64,000 nt of DNA. Origin: Lichenicoccus sp964242335 (lineage in GTDB: Bacteria; Pseudomonadota; Alphaproteobacteria; Acetobacterales; Acetobacteraceae). Position numbers and translations under genes: made by a program. Below are positions 8,664 through 17,097 of this stretch, piece by piece. The notes under the pieces were generated by a model. The model did not search any database. It was not told where the DNA came from and saw only the letters and a program-made list of their open reading frames with translations. Where the stretch lies: NCBI GenBank assembly GCA_964242335.1, contig CAXTAY010000018.1:1-64000 (forward strand), read 5' to 3'. The stretch's first letter is position 1, and each line of letters starts with the position of its first letter.

Positions 8664-10559
8664 CTACTGGCCGACGACGCTGCGGATCGCCTGCGCGTTC
8701 AGCACCGGCCTGGTCCTGCCGCGCAGCGCCATGGCGTAGCTGGCCTCGATGTCGTCGCCGATCGCGCCGTCGAGCGTCCCCTGCAGCCTGTCGTAGGCGA
8801 GCCGGTTGGCGGACGGCTCGGGATGCTGGATCCCCGTGACGGTGACGACGACGAAGCCGTCGGCGGTCTCCAGCATCGTCGAGCTGCCCGGCGCCAGGCT
8901 GAAGGCGAGCTGCGTCAGCTGCGGTGGCACCCCCGGCGGCGGCGTGCCGCGAGCGAGTGCGGCGACATGCACCACGTCGCCGCGCGCCGATGCGGCCAGC
9001 CCGCCATGCGCGCGCACCTGGGCGTAGAGGCTCGCCGCCTGCTGCTCGGCCTCGTGCCGCAGCGCGTCCCGACGCATCGCCTCGACCACCTGGTCGTGCA
9101 CCGCCTCGTACGGCTGCGATCGCGCCGGGGTGACGGACTCGACGACCAGCGCGTACTCGGACTCCTCCGGCCCCTGCCGCAGCACCGGCGGCTCGCCCGG
9201 CTTCTGCGCGAAGGCCTGATCGAGGATCGCGCGACGCAGCGCCCCGGTCGCCGGCAGCGGCGCCTCCTCGCCGGTGGAAGTGCGTCCCTGCGCGTCCAGC
9301 GTGCCCTCCGCCGCGGCAGCTCCGAGCTCCGCCGGGATCGCGTCCAGGCCGCCGCCGGCGATCGCATCCTGCAGCTTCTGCACCCGATCGGCGATGCCGT
9401 CGCGGGCGCGCGATAGGGCGATCTCGTCGTGCAGCGCCGGACGCAGCGCCTCGAAGCTGCGCGTCGCCGGTGCCGTCACCCTGGTCACGCGGAGCAGCAC
9501 CCAGCCGGACGGCAGGTGCACCGGGCCGCTGACCTGGCCCGGGCTCGCGGCGAAGGCGAGCCGGCCGAGCTGCGGGTCCGGGAAGGTCGCCTGGGTCGCG
9601 TCGTCCAGCGCCACCGGCACGCTGTCGGCGGCGGCGGCCTGCATCTGCGGCCAGCCGGCCCCGCCCTGCCACAGCAGCGCCAGTGCCCGCGCCCGCGCCT
9701 CGCTCGGCGCCGTGATCACCTCGACCGAGCGCTTCTCCGGCACGTTGCCGGCGCCCTTGCCCGAGCCGTAGCGGGCGGCGAACAGCGCCCGCTCGTCCGC
9801 CTCCGGCACCGCGCTGCCGCGGGCGACGGTCGCCGGCGACAGCAGCACCAGCTTGATGCGGCGGGTGGCCGGCGCCTGGAACCGGTCCGTGTGGTTGTCG
9901 TAGTAGCGACGCTGCGACGCCTCGTCGGGCACCGGCGGCGCGGGCATCGCGGCCGAGGTGACGCGCACCATGTCGAGGCTGCGCGTCTGGGCCCCGTAGT
10001 CGTAGACGCGGCGCACCACGACCGCGGGCGCCTTGGCGCCGACCCGGAGCGGGGCGATCAGCGCGCCGGTGGCGAGATCGTCGCGGAACAGCGACAGCAG
10101 CTTCTGCTGGCTCAGGTTGTGCGCGGCGAGCCACTGGTCGAACCGCGGGCGGTCGAACTGTCCGTTCTCGCCCTTGAACAGCGGCAGGTCGAACACCGCC
10201 TGGCGCAGCACGTCGTCGGGCACCACCACGCCCAGCCGCTCCGCCTCGCGCAGCGCCTCGGCGCGGCTGACCAGCCCCTGCAGCACCTGCATGGCGACCT
10301 GGCCGCGCTCCGACGGCGGGATCTGCGAGGCGTCGCCGCCGGTCTGCTGGGCGACCTGCTGCAGCTGCTGGCGCAACGCGGTATCGAATTCCTGGGCGCT
10401 CACCGTGTGCGTACCCACCGAGGCCACCGTGCCCGGGTCGCGCCCCATGCTGGTGAAGAAGTCGCCCACGCCCCACACCACGAAGGCTGCGAAGATCAGC
10501 ACGGCGAAGACCCGCCCGACCCAGGAATCGACGAACAGGCGTCGGAAGTAGGAGATCAT
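8664..10559 (-). CDS. ppiD: Membrane-anchored peptidylprolyl isomerase / folding chaperone (PpiD-SurA type)
   Basis: This 631-residue periplasmic chaperone is held in the inner membrane by one N-terminal helix (WVGRVFAVLIFAAFVVWGVG, about residues 14-33). A SurA-N-like domain follows (GTHTVSAQEFDTALRQQLQQ). A parvulin-like region in the second half looks degenerate. Alphaproteobacterial PpiD-like proteins help outer-membrane and secreted proteins fold. The start MISYFRRLF is the conserved N terminus. The gene is divergent from tpiA across a 165-bp spacer, which must hold the promoters for both arms. Confidence 0.9.
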   Translation of the reverse strand: MISYFRRLFVDSWVGRVFAVLIFAAFVVWGVGDFFTSMGRDPGTVASVGTHTVSAQEFDTALRQQLQQVAQQTGGDASQIPPSERGQVAMQVLQGLVSRAEALREAERLGVVVPDDVLRQAVFDLPLFKGENGQFDRPRFDQWLAAHNLSQQKLLSLFRDDLATGALIAPLRVGAKAPAVVVRRVYDYGAQTRSLDMVRVTSAAMPAPPVPDEASQRRYYDNHTDRFQAPATRRIKLVLLSPATVARGSAVPEADERALFAARYGSGKGAGNVPEKRSVEVITAPSEARARALALLWQGGAGWPQMQAAAADSVPVALDDATQATFPDPQLGRLAFAASPGQVSGPVHLPSGWVLLRVTRVTAPATRSFEALRPALHDEIALSRARDGIADRVQKLQDAIAGGGLDAIPAELGAAAAEGTLDAQGRTSTGEEAPLPATGALRRAILDQAFAQKPGEPPVLRQGPEESEYALVVESVTPARSQPYEAVHDQVVEAMRRDALRHEAEQQAASLYAQVRAHGGLAASARGDVVHVAALARGTPPPGVPPQLTQLAFSLAPGSSTMLETADGFVVVTVTGIQHPEPSANRLAYDRLQGTLDGAIGDDIEASYAMALRGRTRPVLNAQAIRSVVGQ

Positions 10560-10724
10560 GCGGCGTCCATGCAAGCACTCTCGGCGGCGTCCGGCCGCGG
10601 GGGGCCGCACCATAGGCAGCGGACGATCGATTGACCATCGTGGCGCGCCGCCGCCCTTGTCACCGGCTGGCCGCACATGGTCTATGCGCCTCGAACGATG
10701 TCCGGGTTGCGAGAGAGCCGCACG

Positions 10725-11465
10725 ATGCGTCAGATGATCGCCGGGAACTGGAAGATGAACGGCCTCACCGCCGACTCCGAGGCGCTGGCGCTGGCGCTGC
10801 GCGACGGGCTGCCGGGTCCGCTCGGCGCCGAGGTGCTGGTCTGCCCGCCCTTCACCCAGCTCGCCTCGGTCGGCCGCATCCTCGCCGGCAGCCCGATCGC
10901 CTGGGGCGGGCAGGACTGCATCATGCACGAGCACGGCGCGCATACCGGCGACATCGCCGCGACGATGCTGCGCGACCTGGGCGCCAGCCACGTGATCCTG
11001 GGCCACTCGGAGCGGCGCCGGGACCACAACGAGCTCGACGAGACCGTGCGCGAGAAGGCGGTGGCCGCCGCGCGCGCCGGGCTGGTCCCGATCATCTGCG
11101 TCGGCGAGAGCGAGGAGCAGCGCGCGAGCGGACAGCAGGAGGACGTGGTCGGCTGGCAGATCAAGGGCAGCGTCCCGGAAGGCTTCGAGGGTATCGTCGC
11201 CTACGAGCCGGTCTGGGCGATCGGCACCGGCCGCTCCGCCACCGAGGCGGACGTGGCGGCGATGCACGGCTTCGTGCGCGCCGAGCTGGTGCGCCAGTTC
11301 GGCGAGTCGCGCGGCAGCGGCTTTCGCATCCTCTATGGCGGCTCGGTCGGCGCCGCCAACGCGAGCGCCCTGCTCGCGGTGCCCGAGGTCGGCGGCGCGC
11401 TGGTCGGCGGCGCCAGCCTCAAGGCGGCGGAGTTCCTTTCGATCATTCGCAGCGCACGCCCATGA
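10725..11465 (+). CDS. tpiA: Triosephosphate isomerase
   Basis: TpiA interconverts dihydroxyacetone phosphate and glyceraldehyde 3-phosphate. The 246-residue TIM barrel has the substrate-binding lysine in AGNWKMNG (K10), the electrophile histidine in ILGHSERR (H94), the catalytic glutamate in AYEPVWAIGTG (E161) and the phosphate-binding ILYGGSV. The start MRQMIAGNWK follows GAGAGAG. The stop overlaps the secG start (ATGA). It is the first gene of the rightward arm, and a TTGTCA element at 10657-10662 in the divergent spacer may belong to its promoter, though no good -10 box follows. Confidence 0.98.
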   Translation: MRQMIAGNWKMNGLTADSEALALALRDGLPGPLGAEVLVCPPFTQLASVGRILAGSPIAWGGQDCIMHEHGAHTGDIAATMLRDLGASHVILGHSERRRDHNELDETVREKAVAAARAGLVPIICVGESEEQRASGQQEDVVGWQIKGSVPEGFEGIVAYEPVWAIGTGRSATEADVAAMHGFVRAELVRQFGESRGSGFRILYGGSVGAANASALLAVPEVGGALVGGASLKAAEFLSIIRSARP

Positions 11466-11809
11466 CCACCTTCCTGCTGGTCCTGCATCTCCTGGTCACC
11501 CTGACCCTGATCGGCACCGTGCTGATCCAGCGCAGCGAGGGGGGTGGCCTGGGCATCGGCACCACCCAGGGCATGGGCTCGTTCATGTCCGGCCGCGGCA
11601 CCGCCAACCTGCTCACCCGGCTGACCTCGATCCTGGCCGCGATCTTCATGCTGCTGTCGCTGACGCTCGCGGTGATGAACCGCGGCACCGCCGGCGTCGG
11701 CCGCGACATCCTGGCCCAGCCGCCCGGCCCTGCGGCGACGCATCCCGCGCGTCCGGCGCTGCCGCCGCTGCCCGCCAAGCCCGCCGGGCCGAGCGTGCCC
11801 ACGCAGTGA
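11462..11809 (+). CDS. secG: Preprotein translocase subunit SecG
   Basis: SecG is the auxiliary membrane subunit of the SecYEG channel. The 115-residue protein has two membrane helices (FLLVLHLLVTLTLIGTVLIQ, and LTSILAAIFMLLSLTLAVM) joined by the glycine-rich cytoplasmic loop RSEGGGLGIG. A proline/alanine-rich tail of about 45 residues follows, typical of alphaproteobacterial SecG. Its ATG overlaps the tpiA stop, and its stop overlaps the GTG start of the next gene (GTGA). The tpiA-secG order is conserved in alphaproteobacteria. Confidence 0.95.
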   Translation: MTTFLLVLHLLVTLTLIGTVLIQRSEGGGLGIGTTQGMGSFMSGRGTANLLTRLTSILAAIFMLLSLTLAVMNRGTAGVGRDILAQPPGPAATHPARPALPPLPAKPAGPSVPTQ

Positions 11810-13146
11810 CGCCGCCGCCCGGCCGGGTGGACGTCGCGATCGTCGGTGCCGGCGCCGCCGGCCTCGCGGTGGCCGCGGCGCTGCGCGGCGCCGGCCGACG
11901 CTGCGTCCTGCTCGAGGCCGGCGGGCGCATCGGCGGCCGCGCCCACACCGTCCATCCGCAGTGCCTGGGCGGAGCCCGCTTCGATACCGGCGCCACCTGG
12001 CTGCACCAGACCGACCGCAACCCGCTGGTGCGCCTGGCGCGGGCGCGCGGCATCCGGCTGGTGCCGGCGCATCAGGGGCCGCACCGGCTGTTCGTCGACG
12101 ACCGACCGGCACGGCCCGACGAGGCAGCCGCCTACGAGGCGGCCGGCGAGGACTGGCAGCGCCGGGTGCGGGGCCATCGCGGCGATGTCGACATGCCCCT
12201 GGTGCAGGCCGCCGGACCGCCCGGACCCTGGACCGCCAACATCGAGAACTGGGAGGGTGCGATCATCGCCGCCGCCGACGCGGACACACTCGGCCTGCGC
12301 GACTGGCGCCGCAACCAGCTCGACGAGAACGACCTCAGCCCGCCCGAGGGCGTCGGTGCGCTGCTGGCGGCACTGCTCGGCCCGATGGCCGGCCCGGTGC
12401 AGTTCGCGACCCCGGTCGAGGCGATCGAGTGGGGCGGCAGCGAGGGCTGCCGGCTGCACGGGCCGCGCGGCAGCGTGCGTGCGGACGCGGTGATCGTCAC
12501 CGTGTCCAGCGGCGTGCTGCGCGCGGGGCGGATCGCCTTCGAGCCGGCGCTGCCGCCGACGACGCTCGCCGCGATCGACGGGCTGCCGATGGGGCTGCTC
12601 AGCAAGCTGGCGCTGCCCGCGCGCGGCGAGGATCGCCTCGGCCTCGATCACGGCACCCTGCTCGAGCACCGGCTGGCGTCACGCGGCGCGCCGGGCATGC
12701 TGCTCTCCGCCTGGCCGGCCGGGCTGCCCTACTTGGCCGGCTTCTATGGCGGCCGCCACGCCCGCGGCCTGGAGGGCCGACCCGACGAGGCGCTGGCGGA
12801 GGCGCGGCGGCTGCTGCATCGGCTGCTCGGCGACGGCGCGCTCGATGCCGTGGATCCCGAGCGCGGCTTCGTCACCGCCTGGGCGCACGATCCGCTGTTC
12901 GGCGGCGCCTACGCCTATTGCCCGCCGGGTCGGGCGGAGTCGCGCGCCGCACTCGCGGCGCCGCTCGGCGACGCCCGCCTGCTGTTCGCCGGCGAGGCCT
13001 GCCGCGCCGACGGGCTCGCCGGCACCGTCGGCGGCGCGCTGGCCGACGGCGAACGCGCCGCCCACCTGGTGTTGCGCCGCCGCTTCGGCATGGAATCCGC
13101 ACCCATCCTCGCGGACGGGTTCCCCCGCGCCCCCGACCCGGTGTAG
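11806..13146 (+). CDS. FAD-dependent amine oxidase family protein
   Basis: This 446-residue flavoprotein has an N-terminal Rossmann motif VAIVGAGAAGLAVAAAL, the second FAD motif LEAGGRIGGRAHT, a substrate domain in the middle and the C-terminal FAD motif LLFAGEACRADGLAGTVGGA. This is the layout of monoamine/polyamine oxidases, and the substrate is unknown. The GTG start at 11806 overlaps the secG stop (GTGA), and a second GTG at 11827 is possible. The gene interrupts the usual secG-pyrG order, and codon use is as GC-rich as its neighbours, so I see no sign of recent transfer. Confidence 0.88.
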   Translation: MTPPPGRVDVAIVGAGAAGLAVAAALRGAGRRCVLLEAGGRIGGRAHTVHPQCLGGARFDTGATWLHQTDRNPLVRLARARGIRLVPAHQGPHRLFVDDRPARPDEAAAYEAAGEDWQRRVRGHRGDVDMPLVQAAGPPGPWTANIENWEGAIIAAADADTLGLRDWRRNQLDENDLSPPEGVGALLAALLGPMAGPVQFATPVEAIEWGGSEGCRLHGPRGSVRADAVIVTVSSGVLRAGRIAFEPALPPTTLAAIDGLPMGLLSKLALPARGEDRLGLDHGTLLEHRLASRGAPGMLLSAWPAGLPYLAGFYGGRHARGLEGRPDEALAEARRLLHRLLGDGALDAVDPERGFVTAWAHDPLFGGAYAYCPPGRAESRAALAAPLGDARLLFAGEACRADGLAGTVGGALADGERAAHLVLRRRFGMESAPILADGFPRAPDPV

Positions 13147-13174
13147 GACCCACCCTGGCGCAGGAAGGGGCTCC

Positions 13175-14803
13175 ATGACGCGGTTCGTATTCATCACCGG
13201 CGGCGTGGTCTCCTCACTCGGCAAGGGCATCGCATCCGCAGCCCTCGGCGCGCTGATGCAGGCGCGCGGCTACAAGGTGCGGCTGCGCAAGCTCGATCCG
13301 TATCTCAACGTCGATCCCGGCACGATGAGCCCGTACCAGCACGGCGAGGTGTTCGTCACCGACGACGGCGCGGAGACCGACCTCGATCTCGGCCATTACG
13401 AGCGCTTCACCGGGGTGCACGCGACGCGGGCGGACAACGCCACCACCGGGCGGATCTATTCCGACGTGATCGCGCGCGAGCGACGCGGCGACTATCTCGG
13501 CGCGACCGTGCAGGTGATTCCGCACATCACGGACGCGATCAAGGAGGCGATCGTCGCGGGTACCGCCGACCTGGATTTCGCGCTGATCGAGATCGGCGGC
13601 ACCGTCGGCGACATCGAGAGCCTGCCGTTCCTGGAGGCGATCCGGCAGCTGCGCAACGACCTCGGCGCCGAGCGCACCATGTTCGTCCACCTCACCCTGG
13701 TGCCGTTCATCGCCTCGGCGGGCGAGCTCAAGACCAAGCCGACGCAGCACTCGGTCAAGGAGCTGCAGAACGTCGGCATACAGCCGCAGATGCTGCTGTG
13801 TCGCTCCGACCGTCCGCTGCCCGAGGCGGAGCGACGCAAGATCGCGAGCTTCTGCAACGTGCGCCCCGAGGCGGTGGTCGCGGCCCTGGACGTCGACACC
13901 ATCTATGCCTGCCCGATCTCGTATCACGAGGGCGGCATGGACACCGAGGTGCTGCGCCATTTCGGGCTGCCGCACGAGGGCAAGCCCGACCTCGCCGGCT
14001 GGCACCGTGTGCTGGGCGCGATGCGCAACCCGGAGGGCGAGGTGCGCATCGCCGTGGTCGGCAAGTACACCAGCCTGCTCGACAGCTACAAATCGCTCAA
14101 CGAGGCGCTGATCCACGGCGGCATCGCGAGCCGGGTGCGGGTGCATCTCGACTGGGTCGACAGCCAGGTGTTCGAGCAGGACGGCGCGGTGGAGCGCCTG
14201 CAGGAGGTGGACGGCATCCTGGTGCCGGGCGGCTTCGGCGAGCGCGGCGCCGAGGGCAAGATCGAGGCGGTGCGGTTCGCCCGCGAGCGGCGCATCCCGT
14301 TCCTGGGCATCTGCTTCGGCATGCAGATGGCGGTGATCGAGTGCGCCCGCAACCTCGCCGGCCTGCCTCGCGCCTCCTCCACCGAGTTCGGCCCGACCGA
14401 CGAGCCGGTGATCGGGCTGATGACCGAGTGGGCGCGGGGGCCGGAGCTCGAGCGACGACGCGCCGGGGGCGATCTCGGCGGCACCATGCGCCTGGGCGCC
14501 TACCCGGCGATGCTGGCGCCGGGCTCGCGCGTCGCCGCCGCCTACGCCGCCGGCGAGATCAGCGAGCGGCACCGCCATCGCTGGGAGGTCAACGTGCACT
14601 ACCGCGAGCGTCTGGAGCAGGCCGGGCTGGTGTTCTCCGGCATGAGCCCGGACGGGGTGCTGCCGGAGATCGTCGAGTATCCCGATCATCCCTGGTTCAT
14701 CGGCGTGCAGTACCACCCCGAGTTGACCAGCAAGCCGTTCGCGCCGCACCCGCTGTTCCGCGGCTTCATCGAGGCCTCGCTGAAGAAGGCCCGGCTGGTA
14801 TGA
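13175..14803 (+). CDS. pyrG: CTP synthase
   Basis: PyrG aminates UTP to CTP using glutamine and ATP. The 542-residue protein has the normal length. The synthetase domain begins MTRFVFITGGVVSSLGKGI (P-loop) and includes LRKLDPYLNVDPGTMSPYQH. The glutaminase domain has the nucleophile in FLGICFGMQ (C380) and the dyad in QYHPELTS (H514, E516). A strong AGGAAGGGG ribosome-binding site precedes the ATG. The stop overlaps the kdsA start (ATGA). Confidence 0.99.
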   Translation: MTRFVFITGGVVSSLGKGIASAALGALMQARGYKVRLRKLDPYLNVDPGTMSPYQHGEVFVTDDGAETDLDLGHYERFTGVHATRADNATTGRIYSDVIARERRGDYLGATVQVIPHITDAIKEAIVAGTADLDFALIEIGGTVGDIESLPFLEAIRQLRNDLGAERTMFVHLTLVPFIASAGELKTKPTQHSVKELQNVGIQPQMLLCRSDRPLPEAERRKIASFCNVRPEAVVAALDVDTIYACPISYHEGGMDTEVLRHFGLPHEGKPDLAGWHRVLGAMRNPEGEVRIAVVGKYTSLLDSYKSLNEALIHGGIASRVRVHLDWVDSQVFEQDGAVERLQEVDGILVPGGFGERGAEGKIEAVRFARERRIPFLGICFGMQMAVIECARNLAGLPRASSTEFGPTDEPVIGLMTEWARGPELERRRAGGDLGGTMRLGAYPAMLAPGSRVAAAYAAGEISERHRHRWEVNVHYRERLEQAGLVFSGMSPDGVLPEIVEYPDHPWFIGVQYHPELTSKPFAPHPLFRGFIEASLKKARLV

Positions 14804-15660
14804 GCGAGGCTGGCATGAGCGACATGCGCATCGGCGCGCTGACGGTCGGCAACGGCCGGCCGTTCACGCTCATCGCCGGGCCCTGCCAGATCGAGTCCGC
14901 CGACCACGCCGAGGCGATGGCCGCCGCGCTGGTGGCGCTGTGCCGGCCGCGCGGCATCGGCCTGATCTACAAGAGCAGCTTCGACAAGGCCAACCGCAGC
15001 AGCCTCGGTGCCGCGCGCGGCGTGGGCATGGAGCGCGGGCTCGAGATCCTCGCCGGCGTGCGCGGCCGGCACGGCATCCCGGTGCTCACCGATGTGCACG
15101 CCGCCGAGCAGTGCCGGATCGTGGCCGACGCGGTCGACGTGCTGCAGATCCCGGCCTTCCTGTGCCGCCAGACCGACCTGCTGCTCGCCGCCGGCGAGAC
15201 CGGGGCCGCCGTCAACGTCAAGAAGGGACAGTTCCTCGCCCCGTGGGAGATGGCCCATGTCGCGGCCAAGATCGCCTCGACCGGCAATAGCCGCATCCTG
15301 CTGACCGAGCGCGGCAGCTCGTTCGGCTACAACACCCTGGTCAACGACCTGCGCGCGCTGCCGATCATGGCAGGCACCGGCTATCCGGTGGTGTTCGACG
15401 CCACGCACTCGGTGCAGCAGCCGGGCGCGCTGGGCGGCGCTTCGGGCGGCCAGCGCGAGTTCGCGCCGATGCTGGCGCGTGCCGCCGCCGCGGTCGGCGT
15501 CGCTGCCCTGTTCATCGAGACCCACGAGGACCCGGACCGCGCGCCGAGCGACGGCCCGACGATGATTCCGCTGGACCGGATGGCGGCGGTGCTGGACGAT
15601 GTGCAGGCCTTCGACCGCCTGTCCAAGGCCCAACCTCGCAGCGGAGGGCGCCCCTCATGA
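14800..15660 (+). CDS. kdsA: 3-deoxy-8-phosphooctulonate synthase (KDO-8-phosphate synthase)
   Basis: KdsA condenses phosphoenolpyruvate with arabinose 5-phosphate to make the KDO precursor of lipopolysaccharide. The 286-residue protein shows the DAHP-synthase fold signatures LIAGPCQIES, YKSSFDKANRSS, VLTDVHAAEQC, FLCRQTDLL, NVKKGQFLAPWEM, LLTERGSSFGYNTLV and VFDATHSVQQPG. The start at 14800 (MSEAGMSDMRIG) overlaps the pyrG stop; a start at the second or third Met is also possible. The stop overlaps the next ATG. Confidence 0.98.
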   Translation: MSEAGMSDMRIGALTVGNGRPFTLIAGPCQIESADHAEAMAAALVALCRPRGIGLIYKSSFDKANRSSLGAARGVGMERGLEILAGVRGRHGIPVLTDVHAAEQCRIVADAVDVLQIPAFLCRQTDLLLAAGETGAAVNVKKGQFLAPWEMAHVAAKIASTGNSRILLTERGSSFGYNTLVNDLRALPIMAGTGYPVVFDATHSVQQPGALGGASGGQREFAPMLARAAAAVGVAALFIETHEDPDRAPSDGPTMIPLDRMAAVLDDVQAFDRLSKAQPRSGGRPS

Positions 15661-16085
15661 GCGGCATCCTGGGTGGCCTGTTCGGCGGCGGCGCGGGAAG
15701 CGGCGCCTTGACCGGGGCCGGCAACCTGCTGGCCCACGTGATCAACGCCGCCGGCGGGCCGGCCGGCATCGCGCAGAAGTTCGAGCAGGCCGGCCTGGGC
15801 GACAAGGTGCAGTCCTGGATCGGCAACGGCCACAACCTGCCGATCTCCGCCGAGCAGGTCGAGCGCGTGTTTCCGCCGGCGCAGATCGACGCCTGGGCGC
15901 AGCAGCACGGCCTGCCGCCCGGCATGGGCAGCCAGATCCTGGCGCAGTTCCTGCCGCACGCGGTGGATGCCACCACCCCGGCAGGCAGCGTGGCACCCCA
16001 GGCCGGAATTGCGGCCGCCGCCTCCGGCGCCGGCTCGGGCATCGATTTCGCCGGCATGATCGGCCGGCTCACCGGTGCCGGGTAG
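15657..16085 (+). CDS. YidB-like DUF937 protein
   Basis: This 142-residue protein belongs to the YidB/DUF937 family. It has a glycine-rich N terminus (SGILGGLFGGG) and conserved LGDKVQSWIGNGHNLPISAEQV, followed by an amphipathic segment and a Gly/Ala tail ending in DFAGMIGRLTGAG. The function of the family is unknown. The ATG overlaps the kdsA stop, so it is the last gene of the tpiA-kdsA chain. A perfect 18-bp palindrome begins 37 bp after its stop. Confidence 0.85.
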   Translation: MSGILGGLFGGGAGSGALTGAGNLLAHVINAAGGPAGIAQKFEQAGLGDKVQSWIGNGHNLPISAEQVERVFPPAQIDAWAQQHGLPPGMGSQILAQFLPHAVDATTPAGSVAPQAGIAAAASGAGSGIDFAGMIGRLTGAG

Positions 16086-16121
16086 CGCCGCGGCGCGAGC
16101 CGCATCGACCGATGGGCGGCG

Positions 16122-16139
16122 CCTGACCGATCGGTCAGG
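16122..16139. promoter_or_regulatory. Perfect 18-bp palindrome (terminator stem or TetR-type operator)
   Basis: The sequence CCTGACCGATCGGTCAGG is a perfect 18-bp palindrome between the yidB-like gene and the next gene. As RNA it could form a 7-bp stem with a GATC loop followed by TTT, acting as a terminator. As DNA it resembles operators of TetR-family repressors and lies 37 bp upstream of the start at 16177. The two readings cannot be separated from sequence. Confidence 0.5.
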
Positions 16140-16176
16140 TTTCCGGGCATCGCGGACTTCAACAGCGAGGACTCAC

Positions 16177-16653
16177 ATGACGCAGACGGTCCGGATGGCT
16201 CTCGGTGGTGCGCTGATGCTCGCTGCCTTCGTCGGCCCCTGGGGTGCGGCGGGAGCGGTCACCTCCAAGGAGTGCAGCGTCAAGTATCAGGCGGCCAAGA
16301 AGGCCGGCACCCTGGATGGTGCGAACTACAAGAGCTTCCGGGCGCAATACTGCGCCTCCGGTGCGGCGGCCTCGGCCGGGACCACGCCCACCACCAACGC
16401 CAGCACGACGCCGCCGGCATCGCCGAACGCGGTGGTCAGCAAGCCGTCGGCGCCGGTCGCGGCCTCCGGCCCCGCCACCTTCCCCAGCGCCATCGACTCC
16501 AAATACAGCAAGGAGACGCCCGGCAAGGCGCGGCTGCACACCTGTCTCGACCAGTACAAGGCGAACAAGGCAGCCGGCGGCAATGGCGGCTTGCGCTGGG
16601 TGCAGAAGGGCGGCGGCTACTACAGCGAGTGCAGCAAGAAGCTGAAGGGCTGA
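16177..16653 (+). CDS. Small exported protein with two PsiF-like cysteine modules
   Basis: This is a 158-residue exported protein. Residues 1-28 form a Sec signal peptide (ALGGALMLAAFVGPWGAAGA, cleavage near AGA-VTS). The mature part has two cysteine-pair modules. The first is KECSVKYQAAKKAGTLDG ending in FRAQYC, and the second begins LHTCLDQYKANKAAGG and ends ECSKKLKG. A Ser/Thr/Pro/Ala linker separates them. The modules resemble those of PsiF, a small phosphate-starvation protein of unknown function. The start follows AGCGAGG. It begins a run of accessory genes that splits the kdsA-eno neighbourhood. Confidence 0.7.
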   Translation: MTQTVRMALGGALMLAAFVGPWGAAGAVTSKECSVKYQAAKKAGTLDGANYKSFRAQYCASGAAASAGTTPTTNASTTPPASPNAVVSKPSAPVAASGPATFPSAIDSKYSKETPGKARLHTCLDQYKANKAAGGNGGLRWVQKGGGYYSECSKKLKG

Positions 16654-16670
16654 TCCGCCGCCTTCGTCGT

Positions 16671-16949
16671 TCAGATCACGGCCTCGCCGATACCGGGCGT
16701 CGTCACGCGCCGCACCGGAAGCGACGAAGCCGAACACGCCCCCCGATCGGTAACGACCGGCACGACGATCTCTCGGGAGATGCGCGAGGTCGCCGGCGTC
16801 GAGCAGGTCGGCACGGTCGATCGGCCACTCGCTGCGGTGGATGCACCGCAGCACCGGGCGGCCGCCACCGGCGGGCGCGCCGCGCGGTGCTCCTCGCCGT
16901 GGTCCAGATGCTGCAGACGAGGGTGCCACGCGCCGTGTTGTGACACCAA
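16671..16949 (-). pseudogene. Possible degraded remnant of a GAF-domain free-methionine-(R)-sulfoxide reductase gene
   Basis: On the minus strand one frame reads RCCGASTAASGRSTVPT and then SRISREIVVPVVTDRG, which resembles the GVCG-A-A-TG...VP and SEIVVPLV-DG segments of GAF-type fRMsr proteins. The following residues shift to another frame (GVFGFVASGAARDD resembles the family's GVLDLDSP region). Neither frame makes a full-length protein (fRMsr is about 160 residues) and no start is convincing. I read it as a decayed fragment, with low confidence, because GC-rich DNA readily gives such matches. Confidence 0.25.
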
Positions 16950-16961
16950 CTCAAGAAATCA

Positions 16962-16994
16962 GCTGGACTCTCGGTAATTTGTGCACAGTCCAGC
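16962..16994. promoter_or_regulatory. Stem-loop candidate upstream of the haem-oxygenase gene
   Basis: The arms GCTGGACT (16962-16969) and AGTCCAGC (16987-16994) are perfect inverted repeats flanking a 17-nt AT-richer loop. The element lies about 100 bp upstream of the gene at 17098. A second, weaker pair (CGGTTC 17011-17016 and GAACCG 17043-17048) follows it. These could be a structured leader or an operator; no known riboswitch class was recognised. Confidence 0.35.
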
Positions 16995-17097
16995 CATGCG
17001 TCGACGCAGCCGGTTCTTTGTGTTGTAACGGAGCGACAGGAGGAACCGCGCCGGGCAGGCTGTGTTGCTGATCCTCTATTGTGAGCCAGCCCGCAGC

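Larger units (their letters stand above)
16654..17097. other. Intergenic region, 444 bp, without a supported intact gene
   Basis: This stretch separates the PsiF-like gene from the YqcI/YcgG-type gene. Its first two thirds contain the possible fRMsr fragment. The last third is less GC-rich than its surroundings (around 16940-17000) and contains the inverted repeats listed at 16962-16994 and 17011-17048. The promoter for the 17098 gene should lie here, but I cannot point to a confident -35/-10 pair. Confidence 0.6.

Noticed and set aside
8287..10638. A 783-codon minus-strand frame overlapping trpE and ppiD
   Set aside because: It is a frame shadow of ppiD with an arginine/alanine-rich product and no recognisable motif.
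16940..17097. Guanidine riboswitch before the YqcI/YcgG gene
   Set aside because: There are inverted repeats, but the conserved ykkC-class sequence blocks were not found.
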